Source: G963556115 sp963666605
GTDB taxonomy: Bacteria; Planctomycetota; SZUA-567
Reading direction: 5' to 3'
Assembly: GCA_965140405.1 (NCBI GenBank)
Contig: OZ223208.1
Coordinates: 1,674,001 to 1,738,000, forward strand
Length of the DNA: 64,000 nt
In this document: positions 36,343 through 44,177 of the stretch, piece after piece
Layout: every line of letters begins with the position of its first letter
Position numbering within the stretch: position 1 is the first letter of the stretch
Translations under genes and position numbers: made by a program
Notes under the pieces: model-generated
The model's database searches: none
What the model was told of the DNA's origin: nothing
The model's input: only the letters and a program-made list of their open reading frames with translations

Positions 36343-37358
36343 TAGTTCTCCTGGGTGAATTTAATTAAGGCTTCAAGCTTACTGAGAGCGGCACCTGACT
36401 CAATAGACTCCCTGGCCATTGCTATACCGTCTTTGATATTATCAACTTTACCTGCTGCAAGTAGTGCGGCACCAGAATTTATTAGAATAATGTTCAGCTT
36501 TGCACCTTTGATACTTCCGTCAAGAATACCTCTAAGTATTATTGCGTTTTCAGCTGCGTCACCACCTGTTAACTCTTCCAGCTCACATAGTTCACCAAAG
36601 TATTGCTCAGGGTTGATGTCGTATGTCTTGATTTCGCCATCTTTGAGTTCTGTTACACGTGTGGCAGTAGTAACTGTGATCTCGTCCATTGTATCATGCC
36701 CGTGTACAACAAGTGCTCGTTTTGCACCTAGCAGTTTTAACGCGTTTGCAAACATTTCGGTCAGCTCTGGGGCGTATACACCTAGCAGCATTGAAGATGC
36801 ACCTGCCGGATTGGTTAGTGGACCGAGAAGGTTGAAGATACATCTTACTCCAAGTCCTTTACGCACTGGAGCAGCAAAACGCATAGCTCCGTGGTACTTT
36901 GGTGCGAATAGAAAGCCGATGCCTATATCATTTACAGCTTCTTCTACAATCTCTGGTTCAAGATCTAGGTTTACCCCTAGGCTCTCAAGTACGTCAGCAC
37001 TACCACACTTACTCGAAACAGATCTATTACCATGTTTGGCTACAATGACTCCGCAACCAGCGACAACAAAGGCTGTTGTCGTTGAAATATTGAATGTGTG
37101 TAGTTCGTCACCACCTGTACCTACAATATCTACTACTGGTGATCCAGTAACTTGTATGCGCTTTGCTTTACTACGCATAGCACTTGCTGCTCCAGCGAGT
37201 TCTTCGAAGGTCTCACCTTTTGTCGCTAAGGCTGTAAGTATCCCAGCCATTTGGATATCACTGACTTCTCCTGAAAGGATCTCATTCACAACCTCAGCAG
37301 CTTCTTCTCTGCTAAGATCTATTTTATTGATTACCTGTCTCAAAAGATCGCTGAACAT
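36342..37358 (-). CDS. trpD: Anthranilate phosphoribosyltransferase
   Basis: Adds phosphoribose to anthranilate. 338 residues from the ATG at 37358, chosen for the aaaggag 9 bases before it; the longer frame would start inside trpG. Key motifs: DIVGTGGDELHTFNIST (PRPP loop), KHGNRSVSSKCGSAD and FAPKYHGAMR. One base separates it from the trpG stop. Not fused to trpG, unlike enteric bacteria. Confidence 0.96.
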   Translation of the reverse strand: MFSDLLRQVINKIDLSREEAAEVVNEILSGEVSDIQMAGILTALATKGETFEELAGAASAMRSKAKRIQVTGSPVVDIVGTGGDELHTFNISTTTAFVVAGCGVIVAKHGNRSVSSKCGSADVLESLGVNLDLEPEIVEEAVNDIGIGFLFAPKYHGAMRFAAPVRKGLGVRCIFNLLGPLTNPAGASSMLLGVYAPELTEMFANALKLLGAKRALVVHGHDTMDEITVTTATRVTELKDGEIKTYDINPEQYFGELCELEELTGGDAAENAIILRGILDGSIKGAKLNIILINSGAALLAAGKVDNIKDGIAMARESIESGAALSKLEALIKFTQEN

Positions 37359-37359
37359 T

Positions 37360-37944
37360 TTATATCTCTCCTTTGACCTGTTTAATAAAGTTACGTAATA
37401 ATCGTTTGCCAACAGTTGTCATTATTGATTCTGGGTGGAACTGGATACTCTCTATAGGGTACTCTTTATGTCTGATACCCATAATCTCACCGTCATTTGT
37501 CTCTGCTGTAATAGTAAAGCAGTCGGGCAGGCTCTCACGTTCTACTGCAAGTGAGTGGTAGCGCATAGCTTTGATAGGTTTTGTAATACCTGTAAACAAG
37601 CCCTTACCGTCATTCTTGACCTCTGAAACTTTGCCGTGCATAACCTTCTTTGCGTGGATTACCTTGCCACCGAATACCTGTCCAATAGTTTGGTGCCCTA
37701 GACATACACCCATGATTGGAAGTTTGCCTGCAAAGTATTTTACTGTAGCTATCGATATGCCAGCATTATCAGGGTTACTCGGTCCTGGTGAAATTACTAT
37801 CCCCTCGGGAGAAAGTGCTTCTATCTCTTCAATAGTTATTTCATCGTTTCTCTTTACGACAACCTCTGTCTCTTCGTCCAACATACGGAGGTATTGAACA
37901 AGGTTGTAAGTAAATGAATCATAGTTATCGATCATTAGTATCAT
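37360..37944 (-). CDS. trpG: Anthranilate synthase glutaminase component
   Basis: Class I amidotransferase subunit of anthranilate synthase, 194 residues. NYDSFTYNLVQYL at the N-terminus, nucleophile Cys in GVCLGHQTIGQ, His/Glu in IQFHPESIMT. It may also serve aminodeoxychorismate synthase (PabA), a common double role. One base after trpE. Confidence 0.96.
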   Translation of the reverse strand: MILMIDNYDSFTYNLVQYLRMLDEETEVVVKRNDEITIEEIEALSPEGIVISPGPSNPDNAGISIATVKYFAGKLPIMGVCLGHQTIGQVFGGKVIHAKKVMHGKVSEVKNDGKGLFTGITKPIKAMRYHSLAVERESLPDCFTITAETNDGEIMGIRHKEYPIESIQFHPESIMTTVGKRLLRNFIKQVKGEI

Positions 37945-37945
37945 C

Positions 37946-39466
37946 TTAGTTCTCCTCCAACTTATTGCTCAGTTCGTTCGACGTTTTAAGCATATTTAGA
38001 GCTTTATTAATACTTCCTGCCTTGTTGACCGATTCTTGTCTCTCGGTCTCTGGATTGGAGTCGTAAACGATACCGCCTCCAGCGATTACAGTGAGCTCAT
38101 CATTTTCAACTGAAGCGGTGCGTATCGTAATCGCAAAATCCATATTACCATTAAAACTGATATAACCCAGTGCACCGCCGTAAAAATCTCGAGCGAAGTC
38201 CTCTGTCTCAGAGATAATTTCCATGGCTCTGACCTTCGGAGCGCCTGATAGTGTGCCGGCAGGGAAGGTGGCTGCAAAGAGGTCAAAGGCATCACAGTCT
38301 GGAGTTATGTTGCATTCAACATTTGAGACTAGGTGCATAATATGTGAGTAGCGCTCGATAAACATCATGTCTGTAACCTGAACCGTACCTGTAACGGCTA
38401 CTCTACCCAAATCATTTCTTCCGAGGTCTACAAGCATAAGATGCTCTGCGCGTTCCTTCTCATCTTGTAATAATTCGTCTGCTAGAGCTCTATCCTCTTG
38501 CTCAGTATTACCCCTAGGTCTTGAACCTGCTATTGGTCGAACTGTTGCTTTGTCACCTTCAAGTCTAACGAGGGTTTCAGGTGAACTACCGATAATCTGT
38601 TTGCCGTCAAGGCTGAAGAAGTACATATAAGGTGAAGGGTTTATGTAGCGTTGTGCTCTGTATAGTGCTATTAAATTGTCTGGAGCTTTACAAGTGAACT
38701 TTTGTGCTATTACTGCTTGGATTATTTCACCGTCGTAAATTTTTTCAATTGTGCTTTTAACTTTATCTCTGTATTCATCTTCAGAAATTAGTGGTTTTAG
38801 TGAGTCATTAAAATTATTATAGACTTCATCATTTGGTGTACTTGATGATGACTCAATAAAAGCTACTAACTCACGTATACGCCTTCGTGATGCTTTGTAT
38901 TGTTTTTCAGCAGCTTCGCCATTATTACAGTAGTTGAATGCAATTATATTAAGGCTGTTGTTCAAGTTATCAAAGGCTAGTAACTCTTGTGGTATTACAA
39001 AGCGAGCAAGTGGGGTGCTTTCTGGGAGCTTATTAGGGATTTTTGGCTCAAAAAATGATACTGATTCAAAAGTAAAGTAGCCAACTAGTCCGCCCCAGAG
39101 TCGCGGTAATTCTCCAATATTTGCTGGCGTATACTCCTTCATCATTTCTCTGAGGGTGTCGAGTGGTTTTCCTCCATGTTTTATCTGCTCTGTACCTGAG
39201 GATTTTTCTATCTCAACATATTCAGAGTATACTCTAATGGTTGCATATGCACCTAGTCCAAGAAAGCTATATCTTCCCCATCTTTCACCGCCTTCAACTG
39301 ATTCGAGTAGGAATATCGGTTTGGCTGGATCGTGATGGAAGAATTTTCTAAGGAGTGATACTGGGGTCTCTGAGTCTGCTAGAATTTCTTCGCAGACTGG
39401 GACTACTCCGAAATCGCTCTTTAGCTTTTCAAATTCATCCTGTGTTGGGTATGATTTTAAAAACAT
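37946..39466 (-). CDS. trpE: Anthranilate synthase component I
   Basis: Makes anthranilate from chorismate with ammonia from TrpG. 506 residues from the ATG at 39466, preceded by ttaaggaa; the frame also has an ATG at 39496 without a ribosome site. N-terminal segment FLLESVEGGERWGRYSFLG holds the usual tryptophan feedback pocket. The C-terminal chorismate-binding domain has RPIAGSRPRG, DLGRNDLGRVA, TFPAGTLSGAPK and ETERQESVNKAG. First structural gene of the operon, placed about 40 bases after the leader terminator. Confidence 0.96.
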   Translation of the reverse strand: MFLKSYPTQDEFEKLKSDFGVVPVCEEILADSETPVSLLRKFFHHDPAKPIFLLESVEGGERWGRYSFLGLGAYATIRVYSEYVEIEKSSGTEQIKHGGKPLDTLREMMKEYTPANIGELPRLWGGLVGYFTFESVSFFEPKIPNKLPESTPLARFVIPQELLAFDNLNNSLNIIAFNYCNNGEAAEKQYKASRRRIRELVAFIESSSSTPNDEVYNNFNDSLKPLISEDEYRDKVKSTIEKIYDGEIIQAVIAQKFTCKAPDNLIALYRAQRYINPSPYMYFFSLDGKQIIGSSPETLVRLEGDKATVRPIAGSRPRGNTEQEDRALADELLQDEKERAEHLMLVDLGRNDLGRVAVTGTVQVTDMMFIERYSHIMHLVSNVECNITPDCDAFDLFAATFPAGTLSGAPKVRAMEIISETEDFARDFYGGALGYISFNGNMDFAITIRTASVENDELTVIAGGGIVYDSNPETERQESVNKAGSINKALNMLKTSNELSNKLEEN

Positions 39467-39507
39467 TATAGATTCCTTAAAATGATAATTAGTCACAAAA
39501 ATTAAGT

Positions 39508-39543
39508 AAAAAAAACAGACCGCTTTAATAAGCGGTCTGTTTT
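39508..39543 (-). terminator. Leader terminator (attenuator) before trpE
   Basis: On the minus strand acagaccgc (39540-39532), loop ttattaaa, and gcggtctgt (39523-39515) form a perfect stem of 9 bp, up to 12 with flanking A-T pairs, followed by eight T. It lies between promoter and trpE and after the leader ORF, where an attenuator is expected. gcgg at about 39562-39559 in the upstream arm ttgcggcc can pair with ccgc of the stem. Confidence 0.9.
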
Positions 39544-39614
39544 AAGATGTATTCTTAAGGCCGCAAGTCTTTATCGTAAAGCTCCTCACGCCTGTCTGTT
39601 TATTCTTCTCAGAT

Positions 39615-39704
39615 TTATAACAAACAACCGTCAGCATTCTGGTAATACCAGAAACGCCATGAATAGCTAAAGCTAAAATAAAAGTTGCCTGTTTGAGTTT
39701 GCAT
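39615..39704 (-). CDS. Aromatic leader peptide of the trp-aro-phe-tyr operon
   Basis: A 29-codon ORF starting ATG at 39704 and ending TAA at 39615. Codons 8-21 read F-Y-F-S-F-S-Y-S-W-R-F-W-Y-Y: four Phe, four Tyr and two Trp in 14 codons. Such a run is far outside normal composition. It precedes an intrinsic terminator and a ten-gene operon making exactly Trp, Phe and Tyr. By analogy with TrpL and PheL leaders, ribosome stalling at scarce charged aromatic tRNA would favour readthrough. Bases 39630-39619 (cggttgtttgtt), just before the stop, can pair with 39600-39589 (aacagacaggcg), or less well with the terminator's 5' arm. The ribosome site is weak (agg, 13 bases upstream). Confidence 0.85.
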   Translation of the reverse strand: MQTQTGNFYFSFSYSWRFWYYQNADGCLL

Positions 39705-39761
39705 AGTGTAGATTTTGCCTTATGTTACATTATAAATCGTTCATTAAAAAAAACTACTTTT

Positions 39762-39792
39762 ATTATCTTAAGAATTTAATTACTAATGTCAA
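39762..39792 (-). promoter_or_regulatory. Promoter of the aromatic operon leader
   Basis: On the minus strand TTGACA (39792-39787) matches the -35 consensus, followed by GATAAT (39767-39762) after 19 bases. Spacing is slightly long. Transcription would begin near 39755, about 50 bases before the leader ATG. ttataat at 39734-39728 is an alternative -10. Confidence 0.6.
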
Positions 39793-39844
39793 GAATAATA
39801 TCTGATAAACTTCGTTTTAACTTTGACATAATTTATAACTAAGT

Positions 39845-40741
39845 TTATTTTCTTTGTGAACTGGAGCGTATGACTAATTCTGATTGAACTATATATTGTT
39901 TGTGCTCTTGTTCAGGATTTAAGAAAATAGATGCTAATAGATCTATTGCAGTAGCAGCTATCTTTGGGAAGTTCTGCTCGAGAGAGGTGATATCGAGGCA
40001 CTCCGATAAAACTGTGTTATCAATAGATGCGATGAGAAGATCATCAGGAACCCGTATGTTGGCATCAAAACACCGCTTATAAAGTAGCCCCATTAAAAAA
40101 TCTGTAGCAGTAAATACAGCGTCAAATTTTTTGATCTCATTAGCAATCTCTTGGTCTGTTCTGGTATTTTCATGTGGATCACGGTAGTCTGGGATTGCAA
40201 TAGGCTCATAGACATTGAGGTTGTTCTCTAAAAGGATATTACGGTAACACATATAGCGCTGTTGAACATATACCGTGTCATTCATTTTTTCACCTAGTAC
40301 AAAGCCTATCTTTTTTGCCCCTTCTTGTACTAGGTGCTCTATTGCTAAAGATGTAGCATCTAATGGGGTGCATACCTCGTTATATCTTCCTTGAAAAATA
40401 TCAGATACATGTGATACTAAGATAAAAGGTATATTTTGTTCTTCTAGATAGCGGCCTGCATATTGATCAAAGTTTGAGGTGGCCCAAATGATAAAACCTG
40501 AAATTTCATGGGTGTCATTAGCGTCTTTGATAATTTTTAATTCACTATTTGAATCAGATGGGTAATCAGTATTTACAAGGATAAAATTATATTTTCCAGC
40601 TCGTAGGGAGAGGCTCTCGCATAAGAAAGGTCTCATATTATTTCTCGGAAGGTCGGCAAAAACAAGTCCTATCTTTTTCCCGGTAAGTTCTGGGTTTTGT
40701 TCAACTAATAATGAAATTGCTTCTTCTTCAAGTATACTCAT
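39845..40741 (-). CDS. LacI/PBP1-like ligand-binding protein lacking an HTH domain
   Basis: 298 residues matching the periplasmic-binding-protein-like effector domain of LacI/GalR regulators: KKIGLVFADLPRNN, GFIIWATSNFD, GAKKIGFVLGE, DAVFTATDFLMGLL, RVPDDLLIASIDNT, SLEQNFPKIAATAIDLL. The family normally has a 60-residue N-terminal HTH and hinge. Here only about 20 residues precede the effector domain, and the 220-base gap upstream has no frame encoding one. It has no signal peptide, so it is probably a cytoplasmic sensor, perhaps acting through a partner. It lies just upstream of the aromatic leader on the same strand. Confidence 0.78.
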   Translation of the reverse strand: MSILEEEAISLLVEQNPELTGKKIGLVFADLPRNNMRPFLCESLSLRAGKYNFILVNTDYPSDSNSELKIIKDANDTHEISGFIIWATSNFDQYAGRYLEEQNIPFILVSHVSDIFQGRYNEVCTPLDATSLAIEHLVQEGAKKIGFVLGEKMNDTVYVQQRYMCYRNILLENNLNVYEPIAIPDYRDPHENTRTDQEIANEIKKFDAVFTATDFLMGLLYKRCFDANIRVPDDLLIASIDNTVLSECLDITSLEQNFPKIAATAIDLLASIFLNPEQEHKQYIVQSELVIRSSSQRK

Positions 40742-40891
40742 TATATGTCTTTCTTCTCACTAATAAAATGAAAGTCGCTATATATATTTATCATACATTA
40801 TTATTATAGTGAAAAAAATATATTTTACCAAGTTTTTTTTGAGCATATTGTGCTTGCAGAGTATTTAGTAGCACCATTAAGGAATTTTCAT

Positions 40892-40920
40892 TAAAGTATT
40901 TCATCTTCTTTGTCCGATAA
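40892..40920 (+). promoter_or_regulatory. Flagellar sigma28-type promoter of cheD
   Basis: TAAAGTAT (40892-40899), a 13-base spacer and TCCGATAA (40913-40920) closely match the sigma28 (FliA) consensus TAAAGTTT / GCCGATAA. The element sits 43 bases before a chemotaxis gene, which supports it. Confidence 0.6.
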
Positions 40921-40962
40921 AATAGGGGTAAAGATTATTATTAACAAACGGAGAATAGAAAT

Positions 40963-41505
40963 ATGAGTAATTCTTACAGACAGGGATCACAGTATAACTA
41001 TAGCGTAGGGATTAATGACTACTATCTAAAGCCTGGACATATACTACTAAATCAACAGGATACAATTGTTAAAACCACTATTGGAAACTCTGTTGCTGTA
41101 GTAATTTACGACAAAATCAATAGAATAGGTGGTATGGCTCACTTTATAAAACCTGCTACCAAAAACAGGAGAAATGCGACTGCTCAGTACGGAAATGTTG
41201 CTGTTGGGGCGCTATGTAGAATGATACGCGGAGCAGGTGGAAGAAGTGAAAACCTTGTTGCTCAGATTATCGGAGGTGCATCAAATTTCCTTGTCCGTGA
41301 TAGAGGGCTTGGTAGAAAGAATATTCAAGTTGCTAGAGAGGTTCTGTTTAGATTTGGCATTCCTGTGATTAGCGAAGATATTGGTGGACTACTTGGGCGT
41401 AAAGTAATGTATCATAGTGGGACAAATGAGCTAGTTGTTTACAAGATTGATGAAGTACGCGATTATGACTGGTTTAAACCAAAAGACAACTTGATGTATG
41501 CATAA
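40963..41505 (+). CDS. cheD: CheD-family chemotaxis protein with altered catalytic Cys
   Basis: 180 residues. CheD deamidates glutamines in chemoreceptors and binds CheC. Family features: PGHILLN, GGMAHFIKP (His), YGNVAVGAL, AQIIGGASNF, RKNIQVAREVL, EDIGGLLGRKV. Compared with Thermotoga CheD (GLGSCVAV), the catalytic Cys is Ser43 here (TIGNSVAVV), and the Thr of the triad is Lys, while His60 remains. Deamidase activity is therefore doubtful; it may act by binding CheC/CheX or receptors. gtt/acggag ribosome site and a flagellar-type promoter are upstream; a strong terminator follows. Confidence 0.85.
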   Translation: MSNSYRQGSQYNYSVGINDYYLKPGHILLNQQDTIVKTTIGNSVAVVIYDKINRIGGMAHFIKPATKNRRNATAQYGNVAVGALCRMIRGAGGRSENLVAQIIGGASNFLVRDRGLGRKNIQVAREVLFRFGIPVISEDIGGLLGRKVMYHSGTNELVVYKIDEVRDYDWFKPKDNLMYA

Positions 41506-41528
41506 AAGAAAAATTTATGTTTAAGATA

Positions 41529-41563
41529 TTTAAAAGGAGAGCGGCTTGCGCTCTCCTTTTAAA
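41529..41563. terminator. Terminator after cheD
   Basis: A 15-bp perfect stem (tttaaaaggagagcg with cgctctccttttaaa, loop gcttg). A and T tracts allow action in both directions, toward cheD and the convergent pentapeptide gene. Confidence 0.88.
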
Positions 41564-41593
41564 TAAATAGTGATTACAATTTACTGTTCTAGG

Positions 41594-42175
41594 CTACACT
41601 AATCTTATATCAAAATTTTGTAGTAAAGAAGTAGCTTCCGGCAATGAAAAAATAGCTTTCGATATTTGATTTGCTTCAGCTTTAATAAAGTAGTTATATG
41701 ATGTTGAAAAGTCTGTTTTGAAAAGTTTGGTGTCGTGAAAAACACAGCCTTCAAGATCGCAGTTCTGAAATTTTGCATGCGAAAGGTTCGAATTTGAGAA
41801 CAAGCTGTCTTTAAAGTATGAATCTTGGAAGGTGAATCGTTGTAAATTCATACCGACGAATGATGATTCTTTAATCAGGCAATTTTCAAAGCTAGCTTTG
41901 AAGATCTTATTACACTCTCCCCAATTGATGCCGAGTAATTTTGAATTTATGAAAACTGCATCTAGAAAACGAGTTCCTCTAGTTTTTGCTAGAGATAGAT
42001 TGCTGTCTTGGAAAATGCATTTTTCGAAAGAAGAGGAGTTTAACTCAGCAAATTGAAATGAACAGTTTTTGAATGTACAATTATAAAAACTCTTTTCTGA
42101 GAGATTCTGTTTGTCAGCGTTTAAATCATTAAATGATCTCTTTTGATACTCTCTATCGACTAACTCACCATCCAT
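41594..42175 (-). CDS. Pentapeptide-repeat protein
   Basis: 193 residues, about 25 A(D/N)LXX-type units with the usual central F/L: SFYNCTFKNCSFQFAELNSS, NLSLAKTRGTRFLDAVF, NLSHAKFQNCDLEGCVFHDT. These form a right-handed quadrilateral beta-helix. No signal peptide. Some such proteins protect DNA gyrase; nothing here shows that. A C-terminal helical end (NQISKAIFSLPEATSLL) caps the helix. Confidence 0.85.
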   Translation of the reverse strand: MDGELVDREYQKRSFNDLNADKQNLSEKSFYNCTFKNCSFQFAELNSSSFEKCIFQDSNLSLAKTRGTRFLDAVFINSKLLGINWGECNKIFKASFENCLIKESSFVGMNLQRFTFQDSYFKDSLFSNSNLSHAKFQNCDLEGCVFHDTKLFKTDFSTSYNYFIKAEANQISKAIFSLPEATSLLQNFDIRLV

Positions 42176-42221
42176 CTAATGTATTCCTTCTGTTTTGTAA
42201 AATACTTTATAGTTTAATTTA

Positions 42222-42665
42222 TCAAACAATGCTCTCTCTTGCTGCTACTGCTAAGGCGTCACATCTCTCATTCTCGGGGTGTCCGTCGTGACCTCTTACC
42301 CACTCCCATTTTACTGTGTGAGGCTTTGTTGCTTCTATCATTCTTTCCCATAAATCTTGATTCTTTACCGGTTTTTTAGCGGCAGTCTTCCAGCCTCTTT
42401 TGATCCAACCAGATATCCAGTCCTTTTTAAATGCATCACAGACATAGCTACTATCGGTAATTACTGTAACATTGCAGGACTCTTTTAGTAGCTCAAGAGC
42501 TGATATTACCCCTAGCATCTCCATGCGGTTATTGGTTGTATGTTCTTCTGCACCACTAAGTTCTTTTTCGGCTTTTGGGTTTACACATTGTAAAATTGCT
42601 CCCCAGCCACCAGGACCTGGGTTTCCACTGCATGCACCATCACTATAGATTCTTACTTCCTTCAT
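42222..42665 (-). CDS. rnhA: Ribonuclease HI
   Basis: Cleaves RNA in RNA-DNA hybrids. 147 residues. Catalytic residues are seen in IYSDGACSGNPGPGGWG (Asp), NNRMEMLG (Glu), ITDSSYV (Asp) and NERCDALA (Asp), with the His in RGHDGHPENE. Typical E. coli-like type I enzyme with the basic handle (ISGWIKRGWKTAAKK). Confidence 0.96.
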   Translation of the reverse strand: MKEVRIYSDGACSGNPGPGGWGAILQCVNPKAEKELSGAEEHTTNNRMEMLGVISALELLKESCNVTVITDSSYVCDAFKKDWISGWIKRGWKTAAKKPVKNQDLWERMIEATKPHTVKWEWVRGHDGHPENERCDALAVAARESIV

Positions 42666-42783
42666 AATTTTATTATGTATCCTCGCTTGCTTTTTTGAGA
42701 TTTCCTCTCGTATGAATTCATATATTGGGTATTATATAGTTATACGAAAGAAATTGCAAAGGGTTCTCTTAAAGGATTAAAAG

Positions 42784-44142
42784 ATGGCGAAAAAGCGGAG
42801 TGTATATGTATGTAGTGAGTGTGGCCATTCTACAAAAAATTGGATGGGTAAGTGTCCTTCATGTAACGAGTGGGATACGATGGTTGAAGAGCTTGAGAAG
42901 GGTGAAGTCAATGCGGGTAGTAGATCTGTGCGCTCCGAAAAGTCTAAAGGCAGTATCCAGATAGGTAAAGTTGTTGCTGAAGATGGGGTAAGGCTGAGTA
43001 CTGGTGTAAAAGAACTCGACTGTATCCTAGGCGGTGGACTGGTAAAAGGGGCGGCTGTATTGATTGGTGGAGAGCCTGGAGTGGGTAAGTCAACCCTACT
43101 AATGCAGGCAGCAAACTGGTTGTCTGCTGTTGCTGGGAGTGTGTTATATGTGACAGCTGAAGAGTCATTAATTCAATTACGTTTGAGAGCGGAGAGACTT
43201 GGTACGCTTGCTGATAATTTGCAGGTTTTGGCTGAGAATAATATAGAAGAGATTCAGAAGGTTATAGAGTCTGAAAGTCCATCTGTAGTCATTCTCGACT
43301 CTATTCAGATGGTGTACTGGGATGTGATTGGGTCTGCTCCGGGGTCTGTTGGACAGGTTAGAGAGTGTGCGGCTACCCTTGTGGCGCAAGCAAAGAGGAT
43401 GAATATACCTATCTTTATTGTAGGGCATGTGACTAAAGACGGTAGTATTGCTGGGCCGAAAGTATTGGAACACATGGTCGATGTCGTGTTGCAGTTCGAA
43501 GGTGATAGATTTCATGCTGCTAGGATACTTAGAGCTATAAAAAATAGGTATGGGGCGGTCAATGAGATAGGAGTCTTTGAGATGGGGGCGACCGGTCTAA
43601 TACCTGTAGATGATGCATCAAAGCTATTTCTTTCTGGGCGTGAATCTGGTGGAAGTGGTTCGGTCGTTACTGCAGCTTTGGAAGGGTCGAGACCATTCCT
43701 TGTTGAGGTGCAGGCTTTAGTCACCGATGGGTGTCCGGGAAATGCCAAGAGGCAGGTGAGTGGTGCTGATCGCTCACGTGCTCAGATGATTCTTGCTGTA
43801 CTTGAAAAGAGAGCAGAGGTGACCCTTTATGATAAAGATGTCTTCTTGAATGTGGTCGGTGGGGCGAGCCTTGGTGATACTGGTGGTGATCTTGCTATTG
43901 CACTTTCTATTGTGTCAAGTCTTCAGGATGAATGTTTTAACAAGCAGACAATTGCCATAGGAGAGCTTGGTCTTGGTGGAGAGGTGAGAAATATTGCTCA
44001 GCTTGAAGCACGTTTGAAAGAGGCGCAGAGGCTTGGTTTCAAGTCTGCTATCGTTCCTAAGATTCGTAAAAAACTGGATGTTGCCATAAAGCTTGTGCAG
44101 GTGAGCAGTATTGATGAAGCAATAAGAGAGATTAGAAACTAG
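42784..44142 (+). CDS. radA: DNA repair protein RadA
   Basis: RecA-like DNA branch-migration ATPase for recombination intermediates. 452 residues. N-terminal zinc motif CSECGHSTKNWMGKCPSC, Walker A GGEPGVGKSTLL, KNRYGAVNEIG (RadA motif) and a C-terminal Lon-protease-like domain (LEVQALV..., ADRSRAQMILAVLEKRA). aaaggat precedes the ATG. It starts a run of DNA repair and maintenance genes (radA, dinB, ruvX). Confidence 0.97.
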   Translation: MAKKRSVYVCSECGHSTKNWMGKCPSCNEWDTMVEELEKGEVNAGSRSVRSEKSKGSIQIGKVVAEDGVRLSTGVKELDCILGGGLVKGAAVLIGGEPGVGKSTLLMQAANWLSAVAGSVLYVTAEESLIQLRLRAERLGTLADNLQVLAENNIEEIQKVIESESPSVVILDSIQMVYWDVIGSAPGSVGQVRECAATLVAQAKRMNIPIFIVGHVTKDGSIAGPKVLEHMVDVVLQFEGDRFHAARILRAIKNRYGAVNEIGVFEMGATGLIPVDDASKLFLSGRESGGSGSVVTAALEGSRPFLVEVQALVTDGCPGNAKRQVSGADRSRAQMILAVLEKRAEVTLYDKDVFLNVVGGASLGDTGGDLAIALSIVSSLQDECFNKQTIAIGELGLGGEVRNIAQLEARLKEAQRLGFKSAIVPKIRKKLDVAIKLVQVSSIDEAIREIRN

Positions 44143-44177
44143 CTGTTTTGTAAAATATAATAGGCAGGGTATAAATT

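Noticed and set aside
36355..37398. 347-codon ORF opposite trpD
   Set aside because: Antisense shadow of trpD; Ser/Pro-rich composition typical of reverse frames.
39497..39760. T-box riboswitch in front of trpE
   Set aside because: The conserved T-box sequence (close to agggtggnaccgcg) is missing, and the aromatic leader ORF gives a better explanation.
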